DNA from: Sagittula salina
Lineage (GTDB): Bacteria; Pseudomonadota; Alphaproteobacteria; Rhodobacterales; Rhodobacteraceae
Length of the DNA: 64,000 nt
Assembly (NCBI RefSeq): GCF_017813235.1
Contig: NZ_JAGISH010000005.1
Coordinates: 62,001 to 126,000, forward strand
Reading direction: 5' to 3'
Positions 7,671-16,308 of the stretch are shown here, piece by piece; the first letter of the stretch is position 1, and every line of letters begins with the position of its first letter. A program made the translations under genes and the position numbers. A model generated the notes under the pieces. It searched no databases. It was not told the origin of the DNA and saw only the letters and a list, made by a program, of their open reading frames with translations.

Positions 7671-7954
7671 TTGACGGCGGCGCCATCCCCACGCTGCCAC
7701 GCGGCGTTCGCGTCCACTTCGACCGGGTGCGCGATACCTGGGTGCTGCTGGCACCCGAGCGCACGGTGACGCTGGACGGGATCGGCCATGCCATCCTGTC
7801 CGAGGTCGACGGTGCACGCAGCTTCGATCAGATCACCACGACGCTGGCAGAGAAATATCAGGCGCCCCATGCCCAGATCGCGAAGGACAGCGCCGCCTTC
7901 CTGAAGACATTGGCCGACCGCCGTTTCCTTGACCTGACGGAGGCCCACGGATGA
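7667..7954 (+). CDS. pqqD: PQQ peptide chaperone PqqD
   Basis: This 95-residue protein is a RiPP recognition element that binds PqqA and presents it to the radical SAM enzyme PqqE. The PqqD fold is visible as PRGVRVHFDRVRDTWVLLAP, a GIGHAILSEVDG helix and LAEKYQAPHAQIAKDSAAFL, as in the family (normally 90-95 residues). ATG 7667 overlaps the pqqC stop (ATGA), and pqqE overlaps it at the 3' end. Confidence 0.93.
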   Translation: MIDGGAIPTLPRGVRVHFDRVRDTWVLLAPERTVTLDGIGHAILSEVDGARSFDQITTTLAEKYQAPHAQIAKDSAAFLKTLADRRFLDLTEAHG

Positions 7955-9072
7955 CCCCGACCCCTGTGACCAGTCCCCCGCCCCCCATCGCCATGCTGGC
8001 AGAGCTGACACACCGCTGCCCGCTTTCTTGTCCCTATTGCTCAAATCCGGCGCAGATGGCCCGTATCGACGCCGAACTCGACACCGACACCTGGGCGCGC
8101 GTCTTCCGCGAGGCGGCCGACCTTGGCGTCTTGCAACTGCACCTGTCGGGGGGCGAACCGGCCTCCCGCCGCGACCTGACGCAACTGATCCATGCGGCCC
8201 GCGGTGCAGGGCTTTATACCAATCTGATCACCTCCGGGATAGGCCTGACCGAACGCCGCCTGCGCGAGATGGACGAAGCCGGGCTCGATCATATCCAATT
8301 ATCGCTTCAGGGCACCACGCCCGAGATGGCTGACGAGATCGGCGGCTACCGCGGCGGCTTTGACCGCAAGATGATGGTGGCGGGCTGGATCAAGGAGATC
8401 GGATTCCCCCTGACATTGAACGCCGTGCTGCACCGCAAGAACCTGCACCAGTTGCCCCGCGCGCTGGAAATCGCACAGGAAATGGGTGCCCGCCGGATCG
8501 AAGTCGCCACCGTGCAGTTCCATGGCTGGGCGCTGAAAAACCGCGATGCGCTGATGCCCACGCGCGAACAGAACCGGGAGGCCACGCGCATCGTGTTGGA
8601 GGCCCGCGAACGGCTCAAAGGCACTTTGGTGATCGACTACGTGCCCGCCGACTACCACGAGGAGTACCCCAAACGCTGTATGGGCGGCTGGGGACAGGCC
8701 GGGCTGAACGTTGCGCCCGACGGGCAGGTTCTGCCCTGCCACGCGGCGCAGACCATCCCGCACTTGCGTTTCGAGAACGTCCGCGACAGCGCCCTGCACC
8801 ACATCTGGTACGATAGTGCGGCCTTCAACGCCTATCGCGGCACGGACTGGATGCCAGAGCCTTGCGCATCCTGCGATCGCAAGCTGAAGGACTTTGGCGG
8901 CTGCCGGTGTCAGGCGATGGCCCTGTTGGGCGATCCGAACGCCACTGACCCGGTTTGCGTGAAGTCGCCGCATCACATCGACCTCCAGGCGCGCGCCGAC
9001 GCCCACGCCGCCGCCGATGCGCCGCTGGTCTACCGCCCGCAGCCGCCCAAGGTCTCCGAACCTGCCGAATAA
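7951..9072 (+). CDS. pqqE: PqqA peptide cyclase PqqE (radical SAM)
   Basis: PqqE uses S-adenosylmethionine and iron-sulfur clusters to join the Glu and Tyr side chains of PqqA, the first step of PQQ formation. The radical SAM motif is C23-x3-C27-x2-C30 in HRCPLSCPYCSNP, followed by LHLSGGEP. The C-terminal SPASM region carries many cysteines (VLPCHAAQT, PCASCDRKLKDFGGCRCQA, VCVKSPHH) for auxiliary clusters. The length of 373 is normal. It starts inside the pqqD stop (ATGA), completing the coupled chain pqqB-C-D-E. It needs low-potential electrons from a partner not identified here. Confidence 0.95.
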   Translation: MTPTPVTSPPPPIAMLAELTHRCPLSCPYCSNPAQMARIDAELDTDTWARVFREAADLGVLQLHLSGGEPASRRDLTQLIHAARGAGLYTNLITSGIGLTERRLREMDEAGLDHIQLSLQGTTPEMADEIGGYRGGFDRKMMVAGWIKEIGFPLTLNAVLHRKNLHQLPRALEIAQEMGARRIEVATVQFHGWALKNRDALMPTREQNREATRIVLEARERLKGTLVIDYVPADYHEEYPKRCMGGWGQAGLNVAPDGQVLPCHAAQTIPHLRFENVRDSALHHIWYDSAAFNAYRGTDWMPEPCASCDRKLKDFGGCRCQAMALLGDPNATDPVCVKSPHHIDLQARADAHAAADAPLVYRPQPPKVSEPAE

Positions 9073-9185
9073 AGCGGCAGCCGCCCTGATCGGGACATTC
9101 CCCCGCCGCGCCTCACTCACCTATCAAGGTTTTCTTTACCTACGCCCGCGATCCTCTACCTTAGGGTGTAGGAGGAGAGCAGCAT

Positions 9186-9530
9186 ATGATAAGGGACCGC
9201 AACCCGATCCGGCGCGGTGACGACGGACGGATTCGACACATCGACGTGCCCGCATTGATGCAAAGCCCGGATGGTTTTGCCCGCCTGCGTTCGGCACTCG
9301 AAGAATTGGGGGAACGCCTGCCCGACCGCGAAATCCACGACGAACCGCCATGGCTTATCGCCCCTGAAACCAGCCGCGACTGCGTGCTGTGGAAGGTCCG
9401 GCGCGGCGCCGCCGCGCTACGGGGCTTCACCGACTGGTACCGCACACAGGCCCCGGACCGGCGGCGGTGCTTTCGCGAACGCTACCCCGAACCCCGCAAC
9501 TGGGCGGGCTTCTACGACAGTCTGGCCTGA
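9186..9530 (+). CDS. Unknown 114-residue protein downstream of pqqE
   Basis: I do not recognise this protein. It has no signal, membrane segment or metal motif; it is rich in Arg, Asp and Glu, with a tryptophan/tyrosine-rich C-terminal half (CVLWKVRRGAAALRGFTDWY and RERYPEPRNWAGFYDSLA). GGAGGAG lies about 8 bases before the ATG, and codon use looks coding. It begins 113 bases after pqqE, far enough for its own promoter, so membership in the pqq operon is possible but not shown. It ends facing prfB with one copy of an intergenic repeat between them. Confidence 0.6.
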   Translation: MIRDRNPIRRGDDGRIRHIDVPALMQSPDGFARLRSALEELGERLPDREIHDEPPWLIAPETSRDCVLWKVRRGAAALRGFTDWYRTQAPDRRRCFRERYPEPRNWAGFYDSLA

Positions 9531-9611
9531 CGATAGCGGGGCCGGACTGCCCGGCTTCATCGTTCGACCTGACCGGCCTCGCCGCCGGACAGTTCTTCTT
9601 CTTTGGTTCTG

Positions 9612-9647
9612 AAAATACCTCGGGGGGTCCGGGGGGCAGCGCCCCCT
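9612..9647. repeat. Intergenic G/C hairpin repeat, copy 1
   Basis: The copy reads AAAATACCT, then a G-run, TCC, another G-run and AGC closing into a C-run; GGGGGC (9632-9637) pairs with GCCCCC (9641-9646). Two relatives occur at 32911-32946 and 51122-51161, always between genes. This copy lies between convergent genes, where it could act as a terminator or be a dispersed palindromic element. Confidence 0.6.
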
Positions 9648-9681
9648 GGCGTGCCGCAGGCTCCCCAGCCCATCGAACGGA

Positions 9682-10806
9682 TCAGTCCTCGCCGCGCGCG
9701 TCCGCCCGGCTCTTGCCAGCAACCTGCAATGCCAGCGTCGCTTCCATGAAGGGATCGAGGTCGCCGTCTAGAACGCCCTGCGTGTCGGCTGTTTCGTACT
9801 GCGTGCGCAGGTCTTTTACCATCTGGTAGGGCTGGAGGACATAGGATCGGATCTGATTGCCCCAACCCGCATCGCCCTTGGCCTCGTGCAGCGCGTTAAC
9901 CTCCGCGTTGCGGCGATCCAGCTCCAACTGATAAAGCCGCGATTTCAGCGCCTTCATGGCGATGTCGCGGTTCTGGTGCTGCGATTTCTCCGAAGAGGTC
10001 ACCACGATGCCGGTCGGCTGGTGGGTAATCCGTACAGCCGAGTCGGTGGTATTCACGTGCTGTCCGCCCGCGCCGGAGGATCGGAACGTGTCGATACGGA
10101 TATCGGCGGGGTTCACCGTAACCTCGATATTGTCGTCGATCACCGGGTAAGCACCCACGGCGGCAAAGGAAGTTTCCCGTGTACCCTTGCCAAAGGGCGA
10201 AATCCGCACAAGCCGATGCGTGCCCGATTCCGACTTCAACCAACCATAGGCGTTCTTGCCCTTGATCTGGTAGGTGGCCGACTTGATGCCCGCCTCGGCG
10301 CCCGCCTGCTCTTCCTGGAGCTCGACTTCGAAGCCGCGCTTTTCCGCCCAGCGGACGTACATCCGTGCCAGCATGTTGGCCCAGTCGCAGGCCTCAGTAC
10401 CGCCCGCACCTGCCTTGATCTCGAGGAAGGCGTCGTTGCCATCGGTCTCGCCATCGAGCAGCGCCTCAAGCTCCTTCTTGGCGGCGGTTTCCACCAGCGC
10501 CTTCAGCGCTGTCTCGGCCTCCGCCACGACGCTCTCGTCGTCCTCCATTTCGCCCAACTCGATCAACTCGACGTTGTCCGACAACTCCTGGGTCAGAGAG
10601 GTGTAGGTCTCCATCGCGTCGACCAGGCCCTGACGCTCGCGCATCAGCTTCTGGGCGGCCGCCGGATCGTCCCACAGGTTCGGGTCCTCGACGCGGGCAT
10701 TGAACTCCTCTAGCCGGAACTGCGCGGTTTCCCAGCCCAGCCGCTGCTTGAGCAGGTCGAGCGACTTCTGGATCTTCTCGACAGTGTTCTGGGCTTCGGC
10801 ACGCAT
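9682..10806 (-). CDS. prfB: Peptide chain release factor 2
   Basis: RF2 releases finished proteins at UGA and UAA. The 374 residues show an N-terminal coiled domain, the stop-codon recognition motif SPF in VRISPFGKGTRE, and the catalytic GGQ loop in SSGAGGQHVNTTDSAVRI, followed by SEKSQHQNRDIAMKALKSRL. The reading frame is unbroken, so the programmed +1 frameshift that controls prfB in E. coli and many bacteria is absent, as in various alphaproteobacteria. GAGGAG precedes the ATG. It lies downstream of the penicillin-binding protein gene on the same strand, 145 bases away. Confidence 0.95.
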   Translation of the reverse strand: MRAEAQNTVEKIQKSLDLLKQRLGWETAQFRLEEFNARVEDPNLWDDPAAAQKLMRERQGLVDAMETYTSLTQELSDNVELIELGEMEDDESVVAEAETALKALVETAAKKELEALLDGETDGNDAFLEIKAGAGGTEACDWANMLARMYVRWAEKRGFEVELQEEQAGAEAGIKSATYQIKGKNAYGWLKSESGTHRLVRISPFGKGTRETSFAAVGAYPVIDDNIEVTVNPADIRIDTFRSSGAGGQHVNTTDSAVRITHQPTGIVVTSSEKSQHQNRDIAMKALKSRLYQLELDRRNAEVNALHEAKGDAGWGNQIRSYVLQPYQMVKDLRTQYETADTQGVLDGDLDPFMEATLALQVAGKSRADARGED

Positions 10807-10951
10807 GATGGACTCCTCGGACGTTCAGGCCCCGCGTGATAACAAGGGCGGGTCAGACGGGCAAGGGACCATGGAGGTCGCGCGCGCCGGCCATGTTGCG
10901 CCGAAAACCGGTTCCGGCGCGGCCCCCTTGGCGTGGGTTTTCAGTCCGCCC

Positions 10952-13495
10952 TCAATACAGGCCACCGGATGACAGCGTGCCGAAACCCGCCTTCGGACCG
11001 ACCACGGCCTTCTTGCCGGTGGAGGTGGTGACTTCCTTGGCGATGGATCCGCCATCGGGCTGGATCAGGTCGAAGCTTCCGGAGATGGCAAAGCCACCGT
11101 CCAGTTGCACGCCCCAGATACCGTTCAGCAGGTCGTCCTCGCGGAAGCACTCGGCCACCACATTGGGACCCGACGCGCCCTCGCCCAGCCGCGCACCGGA
11201 GAAACGGTCGATGTTCACGAAGTTGCAGGTTTCCGGCACCTTGAAGGGACCGCCGCCATACTTCTTGACCGCCTTCTTCATGAACTGTTCGAAGACCGGG
11301 CCGCAGAACCCGCCGCCAGAGGCTCCACGTCCCAACGATCGCGGCGTGTCGTACCCCATGTAGCAGCCCGCCACCACGTTGGAGGTGAAACCGACGAACC
11401 ACACGTCCTTGGCGTCGTTGGTGGTGCCAGTCTTGCCAGCCGTCGGCACGTCGAGGTGGACAGACCGCGAGGCCGTGCCCCGTTCCACCACGCCCTGCAT
11501 CATCGAGGTCAGCTGATAGGCCGTGATGGGGTCCATGACCCGTTCGCGTTCATTGACGATGCGCGGGCTGCGCCCCGGGGGGAGGTTCGGATCATAGCAA
11601 TCGGTGCAGACGCGCCGGTTCCCCGGTGCCGCGTCGTGACTGTAGACCGTGTTGCCATAACGGTCCTGCACGCGGTCGACCAGCGTCGGCTGCACGCGCT
11701 CGCCGCCATTCGCGAACATGGCGTAGGCCGCGACCATCTTGAACAGGGTGGTTTCATCCGCGCCAAGCGCGTTGGCCAGTACCCGCCCCATGTTGTCGTA
11801 GACGCCGAACTTTTCCGCGTAGTCGGCCACCACGTCCATGCCGACCTCCTGTGCGAGGCGGATCGTCATCAGGTTGCGCGACTGTTCGATGCCGGTGCGC
11901 AGCGGCGTCGGCCCGTAGTACTTGTTCGACGCGTTCTTCGGTCGCCAGACGCCCTGCGGTGTGTCGATCTCGATCGGCGCGTCTACGACAATGGTGGCGG
12001 GGGTGTAGCCGGAATCCAGAGCCGAGGCATAGACGAAGGGCTTGAACGACGACCCCGGTTGCCGCCGCGCCTGCGTCGCGCGGTTGAAAACGGAGTGCTG
12101 ATAGCTGAAACCGCCCTGCATGGCGATCACCTGACCGGTGTTCACGTCCATCGCCATGAAACCGCCCTGGATCTGCGGCACCTGCCTAAGGGTCCAGCGG
12201 ATGAAATCGCCGGACGCATCCTCTGTCATGGCGCGGACGTGGACCACCTCGCCCGCTTCGAAATTGTCCTTCAGCGAACCCTTGAACCAGTCGGTGTCCG
12301 ACCGCGGCACTTCCATCCCGCGCTGATCGTCCAGCGCCACATCCTCGATGCCGATCAGCAGCGCGTTCTCCCGGACTTCGCGCACCACCGCGGGATACCA
12401 GCGGCTCTCGAGGTCGATGTCGCGGGCCACGCGCACATCGGCCAACGCCGCGCGCCATGCGCCTTCGTCGGACAGCGTGGCGGGGTCGATGCTTTTGCCG
12501 GTGCCGCGCCAGCGGCCCAGCCCGCGGTCATAGCGTTCCAGCGCGGCCTGCAGGGCATGTGCCGCTTCGGTCTGCATCTCCGGGTCGAGCGTCGCACGCA
12601 CCACGTAGCCACCGGAAAAGAATTGGTCCTCCCCGAAGTCGCGGCTCAATTGCCGACGGATTTCATCGGTGAAGTAGTCGCGCGGCGGAAGTGCATCGGC
12701 ATAGGGAGCGAAGTCTTCGTTCTGGACGGATCGCAGCGGCTGCGCCACCTCGTGTTCAAAAGTCGTCTGATCAATATAGCCGTTTTCCATCATCTCCTTG
12801 AGGACGAAGTCGCGGCGCTGGGTCAGGCGCTCCTTGCGGCGCACCGGATGGTAATCGGACGGTGCCTTCGGCATGGAGGCCAGCATCGCGGCCTCATGCG
12901 GTTCCAGCTCCGACAGGGTCTTGTTGAAATAGGTCTGTGCGGCGGCTGTCACCCCGTAGGAGTTCTGACCGAGGAAGATCTCGTTCAGGTACAGTTCCAG
13001 GATCTTGTCCTTCGACAGGGCCTCCTCGACGCGGGAAGCGAGGATGATTTCCTTGATCTTGCGCTCCACCTTGCGGTCGCCGGAGAGCAGGAAGTTCTTC
13101 ATTACCTGCTGCGTGATCGTCGAGGCACCGCGCACGTCGCCGCCGCCAGACCGCGCCGCCTGAAGCGCTGCCGCGAGGATGCCGCGCACGTCGTACCCCT
13201 TGTGGGTGTAAAAGTTCTTGTCCTCCGCCGAAATAAAGGCGTTCTTGATCAGATCCGGAATCTCGTTCGCGGGAGTGAAGAGGCGGCGTTCCTGCGCGAA
13301 TTCGTCGATCACGCGACCCTCGCGCGAATAGATCCGGCTGATCGTCGGCGGCGTGTATTGCGCCAGATGTTCGTGGCTGGGCAGGTCGCGGCCATACATC
13401 CAGAAAACCGCGCCGATGGTCAGCGCGATCATCATCACACCCATGGTCACCATGGCGAAGATGCCGCCGAAGAAGGAGAAGATGAACCGCGTCAC
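10952..13495 (-). CDS. mrcA: Penicillin-binding protein 1A (transglycosylase/transpeptidase)
   Basis: This bifunctional peptidoglycan synthase (847 residues) is held in the inner membrane by an N-terminal anchor (about residues 8-33). The GT51 glycosyltransferase domain follows, with AEDKNFYTHKGYD, GASTITQQVMKN and LELYLNEIFLG. An OB-like insert occupies the middle, and the transpeptidase domain has the catalytic serine motif GSSFKPF, SRN in EQSRNLMTIRL, and GKTGTTND. It polymerises glycan strands and cross-links them in the periplasm. The next upstream gene on the same strand is a cell-wall amidase, a functionally sensible neighbour, and prfB follows. Confidence 0.95.
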   Translation of the reverse strand: MTRFIFSFFGGIFAMVTMGVMMIALTIGAVFWMYGRDLPSHEHLAQYTPPTISRIYSREGRVIDEFAQERRLFTPANEIPDLIKNAFISAEDKNFYTHKGYDVRGILAAALQAARSGGGDVRGASTITQQVMKNFLLSGDRKVERKIKEIILASRVEEALSKDKILELYLNEIFLGQNSYGVTAAAQTYFNKTLSELEPHEAAMLASMPKAPSDYHPVRRKERLTQRRDFVLKEMMENGYIDQTTFEHEVAQPLRSVQNEDFAPYADALPPRDYFTDEIRRQLSRDFGEDQFFSGGYVVRATLDPEMQTEAAHALQAALERYDRGLGRWRGTGKSIDPATLSDEGAWRAALADVRVARDIDLESRWYPAVVREVRENALLIGIEDVALDDQRGMEVPRSDTDWFKGSLKDNFEAGEVVHVRAMTEDASGDFIRWTLRQVPQIQGGFMAMDVNTGQVIAMQGGFSYQHSVFNRATQARRQPGSSFKPFVYASALDSGYTPATIVVDAPIEIDTPQGVWRPKNASNKYYGPTPLRTGIEQSRNLMTIRLAQEVGMDVVADYAEKFGVYDNMGRVLANALGADETTLFKMVAAYAMFANGGERVQPTLVDRVQDRYGNTVYSHDAAPGNRRVCTDCYDPNLPPGRSPRIVNERERVMDPITAYQLTSMMQGVVERGTASRSVHLDVPTAGKTGTTNDAKDVWFVGFTSNVVAGCYMGYDTPRSLGRGASGGGFCGPVFEQFMKKAVKKYGGGPFKVPETCNFVNIDRFSGARLGEGASGPNVVAECFREDDLLNGIWGVQLDGGFAISGSFDLIQPDGGSIAKEVTTSTGKKAVVGPKAGFGTLSSGGLY

Positions 13496-13763
13496 GCAAG
13501 TCCCCGTTGTTGTCAGCCCGAGCCTATCACCGCCGCCTTAACGGTTTTACCCGTGGCGGTCAAAACACATCCCAACCCGGCTGCGCGCCACCCCGCTCAA
13601 GGATGTTCCCCTCAGATAGCGCGCTTTGCCGGTCGTCCAGTTCCGCCATCCCGTTTCAGACTTGCCGGCCAGCGGGATCTGCGACGCGAAGGCATCCCCC
13701 CGGACCGGGCATCGTCCCTTGTCCCGACGGGGTCCCGGCGCGGCCTCTCCGCCGCAGCAGGCG

Positions 13764-14984
13764 TCACTTTCTTCGTAGCCGCGAAAGGGCCTTGTCCTCG
13801 ATTCCCCAGGCCGCAAGGCCGTCGCGGATACCCGCTGCCATGCCCGCGCGCCACGCCGGGTCCTGTAGCCTGCGCAAATCGTTCTGCGACGACAGGAAAC
13901 CCAGTTCGATCAGGATCGACGGGATATCCGCCGACTTGAGTACGGAAAACGCGGCCTCGCGCAGCGGGTCCTTGTGTGCGGCCCCGAGTGCGTCGCTGAT
14001 ACCCGTCACGACATGCCGCGCCATCAGACGACTGCGCGGCCCGTTGTCGAGCCTCGCGAGATCCAACAGGACCTGTGCCACCCGATCATCCGACCCGGTC
14101 AGGTCGATGCCCGCGAGGATGTCATCGCGGTCGTGGCGCTCCGCAAGTGCCGCCGAGGCCGCGTCCGACGCATCGCCTGCCAGCGTGTAGACCGCAGCGC
14201 CATGCGCGTTCCCTTCCTCCAGCGCGTCCGCGTGAAGCGAAATGAACAGATCCGCACCCGCCGCGTGCGCCGCCGCCACCCGTCCTTCGAGCGAGACGAA
14301 GGCATCCGCGTTGCGCGTCAGGACCACCTCGTAATTGCCCGATCGCAACAGCACGTCACGCAGCTCGCGGGCGAACTGTAGCACGAGGTCGGCTTCCTTC
14401 ACCCCCGCGCGTTGTGCGCCGGGGTCGATGCCACCATGTCCGGGGTCCAGCACGACCACCAGCGGGGCGCCGGGCGCCCTCGGCTTGGGTTGCACGGCCT
14501 GCGGCTTTGGCAAGGTCCAGTTCGGGTCCACGGGCACGCCCGCCCGGGCGCGGAACCCCGCGTCGTCCACCTCCTGAAGCGTCAGGCGCAGCTTGGCCGC
14601 TCCGCCGTCAGGGGGTACGGCAAGGCTCGCCTCGTCCACCGCCAGCGGTCCCGCCAGTTCCGCCACCAGACGCGACCAACCGGGCCGAAAGCTGCCAACC
14701 CGCACCGATTTCACACGCTCGCTGGCGTCAAGCGCGGTCGGCGTGGCACCGGTCCAGTCGACCTCGCGGAAGTCCACCACCAACCGGTAGGGGTCCGCCA
14801 CGGTAAAGACGCGCCATGGGACGCCCTGCGAGATCGACAGCTCCAGTTCAGTCCCGCCAAACCGGCGGTCGACAAACCCGCCGCCGGCATAGCGCGCAAG
14901 GCCCGAGCTTTCGCGCGGCCCCTCCTGGGCGACCGTTGGCGCGGCGCAGATCATCATGCAAAGAAAGACGATTGTTCTGGTCAT
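13764..14984 (-). CDS. amiC: N-acetylmuramoyl-L-alanine amidase (AmiC-like)
   Basis: This exported amidase cuts the bond between muramic acid and the stem peptide, as in septal splitting. From ATG 14984 the 406 residues start with a signal peptide (MTRTIVFLCMMICAAPTVAQ). An N-terminal AMIN-type beta domain follows (VPWRVFTVADPYRLVVDF and LVAELAGP), and then the zinc Amidase_3 domain with VVLDPGHGGIDPGA, FISLHADALEEG and ILIELGFLSSQNDLRRL. A TTG 42 bases upstream was rejected because it would hide the signal peptide. The penicillin-binding protein gene lies 268 bases downstream on the same strand. Confidence 0.9.
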   Translation of the reverse strand: MTRTIVFLCMMICAAPTVAQEGPRESSGLARYAGGGFVDRRFGGTELELSISQGVPWRVFTVADPYRLVVDFREVDWTGATPTALDASERVKSVRVGSFRPGWSRLVAELAGPLAVDEASLAVPPDGGAAKLRLTLQEVDDAGFRARAGVPVDPNWTLPKPQAVQPKPRAPGAPLVVVLDPGHGGIDPGAQRAGVKEADLVLQFARELRDVLLRSGNYEVVLTRNADAFVSLEGRVAAAHAAGADLFISLHADALEEGNAHGAAVYTLAGDASDAASAALAERHDRDDILAGIDLTGSDDRVAQVLLDLARLDNGPRSRLMARHVVTGISDALGAAHKDPLREAAFSVLKSADIPSILIELGFLSSQNDLRRLQDPAWRAGMAAGIRDGLAAWGIEDKALSRLRRK

Positions 14985-15047
14985 GGCTGCTCGTGGTCCC
15001 GTTTGCCGGTGATCCCTGGCGGTCAACCTACCACCCCACGTCGCCCC

Positions 15048-15079
15048 TTCACAGGGGCAAGTTCACAGGGGCAAGTTCA
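15048..15079. repeat. 14-bp tandem duplication
   Basis: The unit TTCACAGGGGCAAG occurs twice in direct succession (15048-15061 and 15062-15075) and begins a third time with TTCA. It lies in the short gap between the aminotransferase stop and the amidase start, and looks like a replication-slippage product. Confidence 0.8.
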
Positions 15080-15093
15080 AGGCTCCCGCCGCC

Positions 15094-16251
15094 TCAGACC
15101 CGGGCCAGACCGCGTTTGCGCATGAAGGCCTTCAGCCGCGCCAGCCCTTCTTCGATATCCGCCGTACTGCGTGCGTAGGAAAACCGCAGCGTCCCTGCCC
15201 CGCGCAACGGATCGAAGTCCAGCCCCGGCGTCACGGCGACGCCCGCCTCGTCGAGGATTTCCTGCGCAAACGTCACGCTGTCCGAAGTCAGATGGCTGAC
15301 GTCGGCATAGAAATAGAACGCCCCGTCAGGCGGCGCGATGCGATCGAAACCGGCATCTGGCAAACCCAGCCGCATCAGCTCACGGTTCCTGGTGTAGACG
15401 GCAAGGTTTGCCTCCGTCTCCTCGTGCGCGTCCATCGCGGCGAGCGCCGCGACCTGGCTGACATGCGGCGGACAGATAAAGAGATTCTGTGCCAGCCGTT
15501 CAACCTGCCGCACATGGCTGTCGGGGACCACCAGCCAACCGACGCGCCACCCGGTCATGGAGAAGAACTTCGAGAACGAGTTGATCACCACCACGTCGTC
15601 GCTGATCTCCAGCGCTGTGACAGCCTTCCGATCGTATTCGATGCCGTGGTAGATCTCGTCCGAGAGGAACGCCGCGCCCTTGGCTTGCGCCGCTTCGACA
15701 AGCCGAGTCAAAGCTGGCCTGTCAAGCATGGTCCCGGTGGGATTCGCGGGCGAGGCGACCAGCAGCCCCTCGAAATCATGGCCCGCCAGATCCTCCGGGA
15801 CCGGCTGGAAGCGGTTTTCCGCCGCCGCCTGCACCTCCAGCGGATCGAGGTCGAGCGCCTTCAGGATCTGCCGATACGACGGATAGCCCGGAGCCCCCAG
15901 CGCCACCCGGTCGCCCGCGTCAAACAGCGCTGTGAAGGCGAGCACGAAGCCCCCCGACGACCCGGAGGTCACCACCACCCGGGCCGGGTCAAGGTCGACG
16001 TTGTACCAGTCCCCGTAGAGTTTCGCGATCCGTGAGCGCAGTTCCGGCAGCCCCAGCGCGACCGTGTAGCCCAAGGGATCGGACTGCAGCGCGCGGGCCA
16101 GTGCCTCGCGGGCAAGGCGCGGCGCGGCGGTGCCCGGCTGCCCCACCTCCATGTGGATCACCCGGTGTCCGGCGGCCTCGCGGGCGCGCGCTGCCTCCAT
16201 GACATCCATCACGATGAAGGGATCGACCGTGCCGCGTCTTGAACTCCGCAT
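15094..16251 (-). CDS. PLP-dependent class I/II aminotransferase
   Basis: The 385-residue fold-type I enzyme moves amino groups between amino and keto acids in the cytoplasm. It has the family run YTVALGLPELRSRIAKLYG, the cofactor-binding TSGSSGGFVLAF, SPANPTGTM, SDEIYHGIEY, and the Schiff-base lysine in INSFSKFFSMTGWRVGW. The C-terminal arginine region is GTLRFSYARSTADIEEGL. It is closest to aspartate/tyrosine-type aminotransferases of subgroup I-gamma; the substrate cannot be read from sequence. The gene is divergent from the M48 protease, with 57 bases between the two starts. Confidence 0.85.
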   Translation of the reverse strand: MRSSRRGTVDPFIVMDVMEAARAREAAGHRVIHMEVGQPGTAAPRLAREALARALQSDPLGYTVALGLPELRSRIAKLYGDWYNVDLDPARVVVTSGSSGGFVLAFTALFDAGDRVALGAPGYPSYRQILKALDLDPLEVQAAAENRFQPVPEDLAGHDFEGLLVASPANPTGTMLDRPALTRLVEAAQAKGAAFLSDEIYHGIEYDRKAVTALEISDDVVVINSFSKFFSMTGWRVGWLVVPDSHVRQVERLAQNLFICPPHVSQVAALAAMDAHEETEANLAVYTRNRELMRLGLPDAGFDRIAPPDGAFYFYADVSHLTSDSVTFAQEILDEAGVAVTPGLDFDPLRGAGTLRFSYARSTADIEEGLARLKAFMRKRGLARV

Positions 16252-16308
16252 GGCTGCCTCTCTACTCTGCCTGAAACTGTCGACCCGAGCCTTAGAAGCG
16301 AGACCCGC

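Noticed and set aside
9682..10806. Programmed +1 frameshift in prfB
   Set aside because: The reading frame from ATG to stop is unbroken and covers the whole N-terminal domain; no in-frame TGA with a slippery CTT is present.
11105..13939. A 944-codon open frame on the plus strand opposite the penicillin-binding protein gene
   Set aside because: It mirrors mrcA with no ribosome site or family pattern. Long antisense frames are normal in GC-rich DNA, and the minus-strand frame carries all transglycosylase and transpeptidase motifs.
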